DNA of 64,000 nt from Pirellulaceae bacterium (GCA_019636375.1 JAHBXS010000001.1:62001-126000), one strand, 5' to 3'; shown: positions 1 through 9,103, numbered from the stretch's first letter. Notes: generated by a model not told the origin, from the letters alone. Program-made: numbers and translations.

Positions 1-74
1 AGTCCGGGCAGCAGAGGTTCGCTTTGCACCCCAGCACGCCATTGCAATCGAAATCTTACGATTCTCGATTTAAG

Positions 75-2945
75 TCATTTCGGCCGCGAATCGAGTCCGT
101 TGTTTTGACAGTTGTTTGCGCGCTCGGCGAAATGATTTTGCAGCAATCGGTGCAAGAACAGATAGCCGCCGCCAACGGGTTTCAAAAAACTCAACTCGCA
201 GGCATAGTCGAGAAAAGCCCCTAGCGGTTTAGGCAATTGACCAGTGGCCGTCACAATCCATTTCAAAGTCTGATGTTTCAGATAATCAAATCCGCCAAAC
301 AAACACGACGTACAGGCAGCGACCGCCCAGCCGATACCGAGAGAAAACAGGATCAATTGCCCAATCGTCCGTTCGGTGCCGCGCAGGTCTTGCAGCAACA
401 TGAGAGTTAACATCGTCGCGGTCATGACGGCACCCGATCCGAGTCCAATTCGCCAAGCGTTGCGGCGTGAGTTTATCATTCCTTGATTCGGTCGTATCCG
501 AACCGTCAGTACCGACCGCCGCACACCGGCAACAATCGCTCCGGCCATTGCTCCGATAACCGCCAAACAAATCAGCATGTACAAAAACCCTTGGCTGTGC
601 CCGGTATTCCACAAGATAATGGATATCTGGGGTTCTTCTGTCCAAACCATTCGAAACAGAAACCACACCACGACACCTGCCACGAGGCCGACCGGTGCGG
701 CTGCCCCGGCGCGTTTCCAGCAAAACGAAATTGCCTCCGCCGGTTGAATTTCCAACATCGTTCGATGCTGCCACCCCGCCGCCGCAAGAATCAAGCTGCC
801 GACGGCACCGGTCAGCACTAACTGCATCCATTGGGCATCAGCGGCCTCGGGAGCCAACAACTGCTGTATGCACATCAACACAAGCCACATCGCCATGTAA
901 ACACACGCTTTGACAGTCCCTTGCAACACGATTTTCCAGCGACTCCCATCTCCGTGCGCTGATCCGTTCGGTAGGAATCGGTCTAAACCACATGCCATCA
1001 AAAACCACACGAAACAAATGGCTGTCGGCCACCACCATAAACCGTGACGGATCGCTGATGCAGTATCAGCACTGATTTGCGCCGCACTGCACCAGAAAAT
1101 CGCCAAGGTTCCGCCTATGAACCAGGCCAGCACCGCACTGATCGTCAGAAAATAGACGAACAACTGGCCGCGCGACAACCACGATGGCTGCATCCGCTCC
1201 AACAGGAACAGGGACGAGCCGCTGGATTGCATTTGATGGCCCAAATAGGCGAGTCCAGATTCGGTTGTCTGGCGGTCGAATTTCGGCTGACCTCGCCCGC
1301 GCCGTTGAAACATGCGATCGATGAACCGATGGAACAAGTCGTTGGTTTGCGACTGCGGAGTCGAGCGCGTGTCGCTCTGATGAGCAACATCTGGATCGTC
1401 ATAAACTTGACTCATGATATTGAGTAACAGCGGTGATTGGGCCAATGATCGCAGCGATTCATTGTGCTTCAACATCGTCCGCAGCGGGTTAAGCCGCTCA
1501 CCTCCGGCAGACACAAACTCACGGATCTGACCCTCGCTCAGCGGCTGTAAATGCAACGCCCCGGCAACTCGCAGTCGCTGCGTCAGAGCAGCGTACTCAT
1601 CGACGCGCGAAACCACGACCATTCCTGCAACGCCGGTTTGATCCAGAAAACGATTCATCGCCAATACACACGGATCGCGGTGCCGAGCCTCAATCTCGTC
1701 CAAACCGTCGAGCAGTAAAATCAATTCCTGTCGATCGATCCAAGCGGCTGTCAATCGCCGAGGCATAGCGTACAAATCACTCAACTGCGCCTGCAACCAA
1801 TCGTGAAATGATTGTGTTGGATCGGACCATCGGGACAGCGACAGAACGACCGGAACCGGTAGCGTAGGATCTCGTTGGGCTTGGTCAACCAGTTCTCGTG
1901 TGAGTTGCAATAGAGTTGTGGTTTTGCCCGATCCAGGCTGGCCCAACAACAACAAACGTTTATGAACGCGATGGAAAATGTCCGTTATCGATTGATCTGC
2001 CCCCACCGCTTCACGATCTTGTGAAGCGTATTCGACCAAACCCTCGAACGGATCGTTGACAAAATCGGGCCGCGCCATTTTTTCGAGGGCGAGTAGATTC
2101 GATGCGCTGTTGCGTTCCAATACTCCCTCGACCCAGTGCTGTTCAACGAGGTTCAATAGTCGTTGCAATTGAGTTTGAGAAGCCTGATTGACGGGCTCGC
2201 GACTGGGGCGACGGCGACTCGTCTCATCGTCCAGCGACCACGTTAACGCTTGATCGTTCTGAGCATGAATTTGCCAAGGAAATTTTGGTGCCGGTGGACT
2301 GCTCCGATTGCCGACGCGAATGCCGCGATTTGCCGGGGCTGATAATTTTGGCAACCCGGTCGTTTGTGATTTGATCGAACCTACGGCCTCCTCGTAAGCG
2401 GTTTGCAAGTCGGCACCCGTCCCCAATCCCGTATAAAATCGAATCGAAAACCTCGTCGCCACTTCATCATCGACCTCGGTCGTCGTCGCCAGCACGCAGG
2501 GCACCCCCGCCGCAAAAAACTCATCCACTTGCCCGTCGGTTGAGCAACCGTTCAGGAATATAAACTGCAGGCTTTTTTGACTCGCCAAAAACTCGGCGAA
2601 TCCGGATACGTGAATCCGCTGTTCAGAGCCCATTTCACATTCCAACATCTGCTGAAAACCGTTGGCATGACCGCTGTAATGAAAGGCGACAATCTGATTG
2701 CGTCGGTTTTGAAACGTATCCTCGATCTCAGCCAGTGCCGGATGGTCCAGCACAATTAACTCAATGTCGCGACGAGATCGCAAAGCAGCACGAATTCCGC
2801 TCGTCTCGCGATTCAAGGCCAAATCCCGGCGAGGATTGGCGAACACAAACAAGATCACCGGTCGCTCAGGGCGGCTCATTTTACGATACCGCCCGTGGGT
2901 TTGAGATTTTCGTGGATGCTGCCGTTCATGTTCGGACTGTACCAC
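75..2945 (-). CDS. CHAT-domain / NACHT NTPase membrane protein
   Basis: Predicted signalling NTPase with an N-terminal CHAT protease domain (about residues 28-225). It shows the CHAT His in HYSGHANG (His93) and the Cys in LNGCST (Cys134), so the dyad looks intact. A linker containing WVEGVLE precedes a NACHT-type ATPase with Walker A GQPGSGKT (about 335-342) and Walker B LILLLDGLDE (about 408-417). The last third (about 600-870) has several hydrophobic segments, which should anchor it in the membrane. CHAT proteases are clan CD relatives of caspases; NACHT domains act as oligomerising switches. The gene diverges from a caspase-like gene. The GTG start at 2945 gives 956 residues, but an internal ATG at 2879, just before the CHAT fold, is at least as plausible. 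Domain calls are from motifs; a role in regulated proteolysis or defence is inference. Confidence 0.85.
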   Translation of the reverse strand: MVQSEHERQHPRKSQTHGRYRKMSRPERPVILFVFANPRRDLALNRETSGIRAALRSRRDIELIVLDHPALAEIEDTFQNRRNQIVAFHYSGHANGFQQMLECEMGSEQRIHVSGFAEFLASQKSLQFIFLNGCSTDGQVDEFFAAGVPCVLATTTEVDDEVATRFSIRFYTGLGTGADLQTAYEEAVGSIKSQTTGLPKLSAPANRGIRVGNRSSPPAPKFPWQIHAQNDQALTWSLDDETSRRRPSREPVNQASQTQLQRLLNLVEQHWVEGVLERNSASNLLALEKMARPDFVNDPFEGLVEYASQDREAVGADQSITDIFHRVHKRLLLLGQPGSGKTTTLLQLTRELVDQAQRDPTLPVPVVLSLSRWSDPTQSFHDWLQAQLSDLYAMPRRLTAAWIDRQELILLLDGLDEIEARHRDPCVLAMNRFLDQTGVAGMVVVSRVDEYAALTQRLRVAGALHLQPLSEGQIREFVSAGGERLNPLRTMLKHNESLRSLAQSPLLLNIMSQVYDDPDVAHQSDTRSTPQSQTNDLFHRFIDRMFQRRGRGQPKFDRQTTESGLAYLGHQMQSSGSSLFLLERMQPSWLSRGQLFVYFLTISAVLAWFIGGTLAIFWCSAAQISADTASAIRHGLWWWPTAICFVWFLMACGLDRFLPNGSAHGDGSRWKIVLQGTVKACVYMAMWLVLMCIQQLLAPEAADAQWMQLVLTGAVGSLILAAAGWQHRTMLEIQPAEAISFCWKRAGAAAPVGLVAGVVVWFLFRMVWTEEPQISIILWNTGHSQGFLYMLICLAVIGAMAGAIVAGVRRSVLTVRIRPNQGMINSRRNAWRIGLGSGAVMTATMLTLMLLQDLRGTERTIGQLILFSLGIGWAVAACTSCLFGGFDYLKHQTLKWIVTATGQLPKPLGAFLDYACELSFLKPVGGGYLFLHRLLQNHFAERANNCQNNGLDSRPK

Positions 2946-2952
2946 AATTGTG
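2943..2952. promoter_or_regulatory. Palindrome CACAATTGTG in divergent control region
   Basis: A perfect 10-bp palindrome lies between the CHAT-NACHT and caspase-like genes if the former starts at 2879, or at its very start codon if it starts at 2945. It could be an operator half-site or simply chance. Nothing else in the window shows who would bind it. Confidence 0.2.
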
Positions 2953-3061
2953 CGATTGCGACAAGCAAACGGCGAATGACTTTCGAGGGCTAGTTGCTGC
3001 CATCCGAGTCATCTAAACTATTGAAAATTTGAATGCGGTTTGTTGGGGGACGATTGGCAGA

Positions 3062-4054
3062 ATGCGACCACGAAAACTATTCGCCTTGCTCACAGGCGTC
3101 AACGACTATACGCCTAATGTGGGCCGATTGAACGGTTGTCTCAACGATGTCGAAGCGTATGAAGCTTGGTTGACCGATTCGTTTCCGGCAGAAAACCGCT
3201 CGATTGCGGTGTTAAAGGACTCGGCGGCCACTCGCCAAGGCATCATCGACGGATTTCGCCAGCACCTCGCCGCCGCTGGTCCGAACGACGTCGCACTGTT
3301 TCAATTCGCTGGGCATGGGGCACGCTGGAAATCGTCGTCGGCATTTAATCCGTTTTACCCCGAGGGATTCGACGAGGGTTTAGTGTGTTGGGATAGCCGT
3401 CGCGAACCCAACCGCCCCGGCAGCTTTGATTTGGCCGACAAAGAACTAGCCGTTTTGGTCGCGGAACTTGCCGAACGATGTTCGCATGTTGTCGTGTTGT
3501 TGGATTGCTGCCACAGTGGCAGTGGCACTCGGTCCGCCGACGATCGGACTCAACTTGCCATTCGCATGTCCCATCAAGTCGATATCGAACGCCCGCTCGA
3601 CACCTATTTAGACGGACACTACAGCCGCCTCGTCGAACTGCGGCAACGATTGGAAACGCCAGCCAGTCGGCACATTCTGTTGGCGGCTTGCGAAAGGAAA
3701 AAGCAAGCGTTCGAGGGGTATGATCGCCGAGGCATTTTCAGTAGCACTCTGCTCGAACAACTCGACCAGTGCCACGGGCAGACGACTTATGCTGATTTGT
3801 TTCTGCGAGTCCGCGCCACCGTCAGAAAAAAGGCCCACTATCAAACTCCTCAGTTCGAGGTCTTTCGCGGCTTTGACGGATACCAAGGTTTTTTGGGGCG
3901 CGAGATTGCTCAATCTCGCAAGAAACATTTTCTGGTTAATCACGACCCGATTACTCGCCAGTGGACGGTTGAGTTCGGTGCGATTCACGGTTTTGTGCCG
4001 GTTCAAGATAAACCGTTGGAGTTCGCCATTTTACAGCCTGAATCGAACAATTAG
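3062..4054 (+). CDS. Caspase-like (peptidase C14) domain protein, 5' part of a TAG-split gene
   Basis: Metacaspase/paracaspase-like protease domain. The start KLFALLTGVNDY is the typical first strand. The catalytic His is in FAGHGA (His85) and the Cys in LLDCCHSGS (Cys150, after Asp148), so the dyad is intact. An ATG at 3029 in frame is also possible; 3062 fits the fold better. The reading frame ends at TAG (4052-4054) but continues open, in the same frame and without an indel, into the next entry. Residues on both sides of the TAG look like one continuous linker of the kind found in long caspase-family proteins (an LRD motif, then a TSLP motif). I infer a single gene of about 1,112 codons with a nonsense codon, a sequencing error or readthrough. 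The protease domain alone is complete and could act by itself. Confidence 0.85.
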   Translation: MRPRKLFALLTGVNDYTPNVGRLNGCLNDVEAYEAWLTDSFPAENRSIAVLKDSAATRQGIIDGFRQHLAAAGPNDVALFQFAGHGARWKSSSAFNPFYPEGFDEGLVCWDSRREPNRPGSFDLADKELAVLVAELAERCSHVVVLLDCCHSGSGTRSADDRTQLAIRMSHQVDIERPLDTYLDGHYSRLVELRQRLETPASRHILLAACERKKQAFEGYDRRGIFSSTLLEQLDQCHGQTTYADLFLRVRATVRKKAHYQTPQFEVFRGFDGYQGFLGREIAQSRKKHFLVNHDPITRQWTVEFGAIHGFVPVQDKPLEFAILQPESNN

Positions 4055-4096
4055 CTGCGCGATGGCTCGCACGATGATCGAATTGTCGGAACAGCG

Positions 4097-6400
4097 GTGG
4101 CCCAGTCTGTGGGACTTTCTCGATCAATATTGCAACCTCAAATGGAGTTGCCAACTGACCGGGAGCTTTATGCGGAGATCACGAGCCTCCCCGCCAGTAC
4201 GCTGATGATCAGTGTGTCCGGCGAGCCCGTAGCCGTTGAACGGTTACGTGCCGAGCTTGAACAATCTGAGTTGACATCTATATCGCTCGTTGACGAAACG
4301 GAACACCGTCAAGATTACGGAGTCGAGGCAGTTATCGACGCTGACCACGGCCCCCTGTTCACGATTCAACATTTCGCCGGCTCTCGCACGATACAATCGA
4401 TTCGCGGACACCATGACATCGCCGCTCGGCACGCGATTCGATCATTGGCGCACATCGCCGAATGGGAAACTCGTCGCGCTTTGCAAAACCACAATAGTGC
4501 CGTCGATCCCCAATCGATCCCGTTTCATTTCGTTGAACAGCGTGGAACGGAGTCGATTCGGCATGCGAGTTCATCGATTCGTCTCACCGTGGGAGACGAA
4601 TCAATTTTTGGAAAATTAGTGACCCAGAATCCAACCGGTCAGTCGTTGTACTCGCTGCTGGTCCATTTTTCCGATGACTACGGCATGACGATTCTCGATA
4701 ACGACGAATTCCCGGCGACACAGCAAGAACGCACACTGCTGCTCGATGGTTTTCCCGATCTGGAATTGTTCTTGGATGCCGATGGGCCTCGTTCATCGAC
4801 CGAACGATTCATGCTCATCGTCAGCAGCGAGCCGATCGACCAGTTTGTACTGAGTCCGCCGGACCAACGTGATTCGGAAACGGCCAACGTCGTTTTGCCG
4901 CCATTGCCGTCGGGTATCATCGACCCGCTCCACGGTCGAAAAATTCGCACAGGGCAAGGGAAACTGGCTGAAATCAAATGGTTTACAACCACGATTGAGA
5001 TTGAATTGTGTCGTGCCGGGCACCGAATAGGCAATCAGACACTCACGCTAGACGACGCCCCCATCACAGTTCATCCGCATCCGACATTCTCTGCGGATTT
5101 ACAACTTCGATCCGCAACGCTCAGTCGCTCAATCGGCGACGGCGCAGATTTTTGGCTGGCGATGACGGATGAAAATATGTCGCTGGTGACGTTTTCTCAA
5201 TCTCGCGGACAGAATTTGTCGGTCATGGAATTGTCCAATTTCAACGATCTGGAATTGTTGCGGCAGGAACCACTGGCATTCGATTTCAATATGCCGCTAC
5301 TAGACAATGAATCACTGGTTGCGTTTACTTACGACGGCGAGCATATATTGTTGGTCGGCGAATGTCGAAAAGCAGTCGATGGCAGAACCCGGTTCACGCT
5401 CGACGAAATTCCCAAAACGAATCACGACTCGCGCAGCGTCGCGTCAACATTGCGACTCTACTTTTTCAAGACCTGTTTCAAACTGAGCAGTGTCGGTCGC
5501 TTGCGGGCAGTCAATTTTAAAAAGAACGGCGGAATCAAACTGGAACAACATTCGCTGCGTGAGCGTGTTGCTAAGTCACAACGAATCGTGTTGCTGATCC
5601 CCGGCTTGCTGGGCGATGGCGCGTCAATGGCGACGGCCTTGCATCCATCGAACGAAACGTCGCTGACACAAAATTTGCGTTCGTCGGACACGGATAGTGT
5701 GTTCTTGGTTTGGGACTATGAACAGTTGAGCACCACATTGCAAACGTCTGCCCAGGAACTTCATGATCAACTCGCCATCATCGGCCTCGGGCACGACGAT
5801 GAAAAAGAGTTGGTGATCGTGGGACACGGCATTGGCGGTCTGCTGGCTCGCTGGCTGATCGAGCAAGGCGAGGGGCGACATTACGTGAATCAACTGATCA
5901 TGTTGGGCGTACCGAACGGCGGTGCTCCGCTCGGCAAACTAGGGATGGGTGTTACCGCCGCGAAACTACTGTTGACGATTTCCGTTAATTTGATCCCCGG
6001 TGTCGCCAGTATCGCCAGTTATATCTTGTCGGTTCTGATCAATCTCAATCGCGTCACGGCCACAATTGATCAACTGGACAGCGACGGTGAATTCTTGCGC
6101 CACTTGAACGCATCCACAGACCCCCACGTGTTTTACACGATTATTTCAGGAGATGTGAGCGATGTAGAACGAACCAACGGCAGGTTGGCTGATTTGCTGT
6201 TGAAACTTGGACAAGGCCGCTTGGGGAACCTGCTGTTTGACCACGCCGCCCATGATCTGTTGGTCAGCGTAGGCAGTTCTCGCAACATTCCCTCCACCAG
6301 AGTTCCCGCACCTCAATATCACGATGTGAATTGTCACCATTTCGCGTACATGGATGCACTGATACCCAACTTTACAATCGACGAGCAGTCTCAGAGTTAG
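4097..6400 (+). CDS. Caspase-associated protein with alpha/beta-hydrolase-like domain, 3' part of TAG-split gene
   Basis: In frame with the caspase-like gene just upstream and probably its C-terminal continuation; the GTG at 4097 is only the first usable start after the TAG. The N-terminal 130 residues resemble the middle region of caspase-family proteins, including a segment reading LAHIAEWETRRALQN. The C-terminal part (about 495-720) is an alpha/beta-hydrolase fold: IVLLIPGLLGDG, then the nucleophile-elbow region VIVGHGIGGLLARW. The usual GHSxGG serine is Gly578 here, so esterase or lipase activity looks lost. That suggests a binding or scaffold role. No signal peptide or clear membrane segment is seen apart from a hydrophobic stretch around 630-660. 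Fold calls rest on motifs; function is unknown. Confidence 0.75.
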   Translation: MAQSVGLSRSILQPQMELPTDRELYAEITSLPASTLMISVSGEPVAVERLRAELEQSELTSISLVDETEHRQDYGVEAVIDADHGPLFTIQHFAGSRTIQSIRGHHDIAARHAIRSLAHIAEWETRRALQNHNSAVDPQSIPFHFVEQRGTESIRHASSSIRLTVGDESIFGKLVTQNPTGQSLYSLLVHFSDDYGMTILDNDEFPATQQERTLLLDGFPDLELFLDADGPRSSTERFMLIVSSEPIDQFVLSPPDQRDSETANVVLPPLPSGIIDPLHGRKIRTGQGKLAEIKWFTTTIEIELCRAGHRIGNQTLTLDDAPITVHPHPTFSADLQLRSATLSRSIGDGADFWLAMTDENMSLVTFSQSRGQNLSVMELSNFNDLELLRQEPLAFDFNMPLLDNESLVAFTYDGEHILLVGECRKAVDGRTRFTLDEIPKTNHDSRSVASTLRLYFFKTCFKLSSVGRLRAVNFKKNGGIKLEQHSLRERVAKSQRIVLLIPGLLGDGASMATALHPSNETSLTQNLRSSDTDSVFLVWDYEQLSTTLQTSAQELHDQLAIIGLGHDDEKELVIVGHGIGGLLARWLIEQGEGRHYVNQLIMLGVPNGGAPLGKLGMGVTAAKLLLTISVNLIPGVASIASYILSVLINLNRVTATIDQLDSDGEFLRHLNASTDPHVFYTIISGDVSDVERTNGRLADLLLKLGQGRLGNLLFDHAAHDLLVSVGSSRNIPSTRVPAPQYHDVNCHHFAYMDALIPNFTIDEQSQS

Positions 6401-6424
6401 CCATGGCGCGGCCAAGGCCCTTAG

Positions 6425-6452
6425 AGGTGGGTGGCCCATAAAGGTGGGTGGC
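6425..6452. repeat. Two direct copies of AGGTGGGTGGC
   Basis: AGGTGGGTGGC occurs at 6425-6435 and 6442-6452. A third near-identical copy, GGTGGGTGGCAC, lies at 6871-6882, and a related GGTGGGTGCATGGCACC is near 27484. They are intergenic. Function unknown. Confidence 0.6.
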
Positions 6453-6472
6453 ACTTTTTTGGCCTCCATACA

Positions 6473-6514
6473 TTTTGCAATTTGCACTTTGCATTATGCG
6501 CTTTGCATTTTGCA
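6473..6514. repeat. Six-unit heptanucleotide tandem repeat (NTTTGCA)
   Basis: Six consecutive 7-bp units: TTTTGCA, ATTTGCA, CTTTGCA, TTATGCG, CTTTGCA, TTTTGCA. Five share TTTGCA and the fourth has diverged. The seven-base period is exact over 42 bp. It is intergenic, about 70 bp after the hydrolase gene. It could be a slippage tract or a cluster of protein-binding sites. Confidence 0.75.
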
Positions 6515-7527
6515 CCCCTTATCTGACTACCAAAAACCCCAATCTCAACCAAAACCCAACTTGCCCAAATACCACATTTTGAAACACAATGTGGGAATTC
6601 ACCCACCCAACATCTTTTACCAAATTCGAGCACGATTCCCGCAAAATCGGCAAGGCTAATGTTTATGGCAGGGCCTGCCGGTGGTATGGCCTCGTTTTCC
6701 CTTATTTTTGGTCGGGGGGATTTTGATTGAGTTAATTTGGCGCGTGGAGGAGGGTCGGTCGATTCGTGAGTTCGTTCTCGGCGAGAGACCGGTGGGGGTT
6801 TTTATTGGTAAAAGATGATTGGCAAAAGATGTTGCGAGTGTTTTGTTGTGGATTGAAGGCTCCAAATAACGGTGGGTGGCACTATTGGGGCTTTTTGTGT
6901 GGGTTGAAAAAATGACTCGTTGGCGAAGGCTCTTTTTTTAGTTTTGGCTCAACCCGCTTTTCTGTCGGTAGTTTGATCGATTGAATTCGCCGAAAAATTT
7001 TTTGCGAACGCGGTGAACGAATCGCTGAGCGGCATTTATTGCGGCTCGTCTACGTCATTATTGAACGGAACTATCATGGACATTACGGCTAAATTGACCT
7101 AATTGCCGGAGTTGGAAAAACTGTCATGTGTGCGGAGGTGAAAGCTCGCCTGTCTGTCGTCGCTGGGCACGCAGCCGAAGCGGTGTACGAAAAAAAGGAA
7201 CGGAAAATTTCACAAACTGCGTGCGAATTTGTCGTTTTTCACGGACTCCAAAATGCCCAAAAGCGGTTTGATGTGGTCGCGATTGATTTTGAAGACCCCC
7301 CGATCCGCTACGGCATTTCATCAACGCTTTTGAATCGGTGGTTGACGATTGAGGGGTTGGAGTACAGAACGGAGGCTGGCGTGGAACGCATTGAAACTCC
7401 CCCCCTTTCATGCAGGAAACGACCGGGCGCTAGGTTTTGCTGGATCGCAATGTACGCACCCTCGAAGTTTTCGGCAGTTTCGTTAAAATCTGGGGAGTTG
7501 AGGGCGGCTGCATAATTGCTTCGCGCA

Positions 7528-7568
7528 AAAAAATGAAGGGTTCCCGCTCGCCGCTACAGGAACCCTTC
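7528..7568 (-). terminator. Rho-independent terminator on the minus strand
   Basis: Minus-strand reading: a perfect 9-bp stem AAGGGTTCC/GGAACCCTT (7559-7567 with 7536-7544), flanked by a G-C pair, is followed directly by A and seven T. No minus-strand gene feeds into it except the candidate small RNA. Confidence 0.65.
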
Positions 7569-7665
7569 TAAAGTTGGCTGTCCGAATCCAAGGCATGAAG
7601 CCTTTTCTCGGAGACCCACAGCCAGTAGTCAGTATCGGGCACTCCTGAACGAAAGCTTTAACTTT
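7529..7665 (-). ncRNA. Candidate small structured RNA, upstream of and antisense to carA leader
   Basis: Read on the minus strand, this segment can form a compound hairpin: GGCTGT/ACAGCC (7576-7581 with 7618-7623), TCCGA/TCGGA (7581-7585 with 7608-7612) and AAGGC/GCCTT (7590-7594 with 7600-7604). A strong terminator-like hairpin follows. No protein gene lies upstream on this strand before the carA start, so the terminator implies a short non-coding transcript. A possible promoter is TTGGCA, 17 bp, TTTATT (minus strand, about 7712-7684). I do not recognise the family; the exact 5' end is a guess. Alternatively the plus-strand version of the hairpins belongs to the carA leader. Confidence 0.45.
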
Positions 7666-7752
7666 GAAAAATCGCTCGAAAATAAAAATCAATCGTTACA
7701 AACTGCCAAATGTCTTTTCATTCATTTCAATTAACCGTTGTAGATTAACACC

Positions 7753-8895
7753 ATGAATTCCCCTACTCTCGCTAAGTTGGCACTTGAAGACGGATCGGTA
7801 TTCTGCGGAGAGCTTTTAGGGGCTCGCGGAACGACCTTCGGCGAAGTGGTGTTCAACACTTCAATGACGGGCTATCAAGAAATTCTGACGGACCCCAGCT
7901 ACCGTGGGCAAATCGTAACGATGACCTATCCGGAAATTGGAAACTATGGCTGCAATTCTGAAGATGTCGAAAACAGCGTCCCTTTTCTCGCGGGATTTGT
8001 GGTTCGAAATGTTAGTGAAATCGCCAGAAACTTTCGCGCGGAAATGACTTTAGACGAATATCTCCGCCACCATCAAATTACCGGAATTTCTGGAATCGAT
8101 ACGCGGGCCTTAGTGCGGAAGATACGAAGTTTGGGTGCCTTACGCGGCGTTATCTCTTCGGAAATCCATTCCGACTCAGAACTGGTTACCGCCGCAAAAA
8201 ATTCGCCATCGATGGTCGGACGCGATTTGGTCCGCGAAGTGATCCCCTCGGGTTCGAGAAAGTGGGAAGAGTCCCTCAGTCGTTGGTGGCAAACCTCGCA
8301 GGACCAAACAAACTCCGATCGCCCGAAAGTTATCGCGTTGGATTTCGGGATAAAGTGGAACATCGCGAGGCATCTCGTGGATCAGGGGTTCGAAGTCCAC
8401 GTTGTACCGGGAACGACACCCGCAGCGGAGATTTTGGCACTCAATCCCGACGGTGTCTTTTTGTCGAATGGACCGGGCGATCCTGAACCTTTGACGTATG
8501 CGATAGAAACGATTCGAGAGTTGCTGGGCAAAGTCCCCATTTTTGGAATTTGTTTGGGTAATCAATTGCTGGGATTGGCTTGTGGAGCGAAGACTTACAA
8601 GATGAAATTCGGTCATCGTGGCGCCAACCAACCCGTCCTCAATCTCGCAACTCAGAAAGTGGAAATCACGACGCAAAATCACGGCTTTGCGGTTTCTGAT
8701 GAAGAATTTCCGGAATGCCTCGAAGTTACCCATCTGCACCTCAATGATCAGACGATTGCCGGATTTCGGCATCGCGAATACCCAGCTTTTGCGGTGCAAT
8801 ATCACCCCGAGGCATCCGCTGGCCCGCACGATAGCCAATACTTGTTTACTCAGTTTCGCGAGATGGTATTGGCAAATCGTTCGTTGGCGAGTTAA
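7753..8895 (+). CDS. carA: Carbamoyl-phosphate synthase small (glutaminase) subunit
   Basis: Hydrolyses glutamine and passes ammonia to the large subunit CarB for carbamoyl phosphate, feeding arginine and pyrimidine synthesis in the cytoplasm. The N-terminal CPSase_sm domain (residues 1-140, with SMTGYQEILTDPSYRGQIV) precedes a class I glutamine amidotransferase domain. Nucleophile Cys267 is in FGICLGNQL, and His351 and Glu353 are in YHPEA; all three are present. The 380-residue length is normal. ATG at 7753. carB is not in the window. Its 200-bp leader holds the structured segment described separately. Confidence 0.97.
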   Translation: MNSPTLAKLALEDGSVFCGELLGARGTTFGEVVFNTSMTGYQEILTDPSYRGQIVTMTYPEIGNYGCNSEDVENSVPFLAGFVVRNVSEIARNFRAEMTLDEYLRHHQITGISGIDTRALVRKIRSLGALRGVISSEIHSDSELVTAAKNSPSMVGRDLVREVIPSGSRKWEESLSRWWQTSQDQTNSDRPKVIALDFGIKWNIARHLVDQGFEVHVVPGTTPAAEILALNPDGVFLSNGPGDPEPLTYAIETIRELLGKVPIFGICLGNQLLGLACGAKTYKMKFGHRGANQPVLNLATQKVEITTQNHGFAVSDEEFPECLEVTHLHLNDQTIAGFRHREYPAFAVQYHPEASAGPHDSQYLFTQFREMVLANRSLAS

Positions 8896-9103
8896 GCCGC
8901 TGAATGAGAAAAGGGCAGAAATCGGATCAAGTGCTTTTGCGGGAATGGCCCTTCGGGTGTTTTGCACAACGGTACCTGACCACATTTCTGCCTTGCCGTT
9001 TAAACCGGTGTTCCTTTTCGTGCATTTATCTCTCTTGGCGGTTACGCCGATGAGAATGAGAGCATTGGTTCTTTTGTCTATTTTTTAAATTGGTCAAATA
9101 CAC

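Larger units (their letters stand above)
6401..7535. other. Gene-poor intergenic region with short repeats
   Basis: No convincing gene. An ORF at 7126-7515 has no ribosome binding site, an unconvincing composition and no recognisable domain. The region carries a heptanucleotide repeat (6473-6514), three GGTGGGTGGC copies and AT-rich runs. It looks like eroded accessory sequence between the caspase locus and carA. Confidence 0.6.

Noticed and set aside
286-831. 181-codon open frame overlapping the CHAT-NACHT gene
   Set aside because: Same-strand shadow in another frame, Arg/Gly-rich, no features.
3062-6400. Genome-wide TAG reassignment to explain the split gene
   Set aside because: Several intact genes here end in TAG without plausible extension.
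7126-7515. 129-codon open frame in the gene-poor region
   Set aside because: No ribosome binding site, no domain, unconvincing composition.
8176-8985. 269-codon open frame antisense to carA
   Set aside because: Shadow of a strongly conserved gene on the other strand; no domain and no ribosome binding site.
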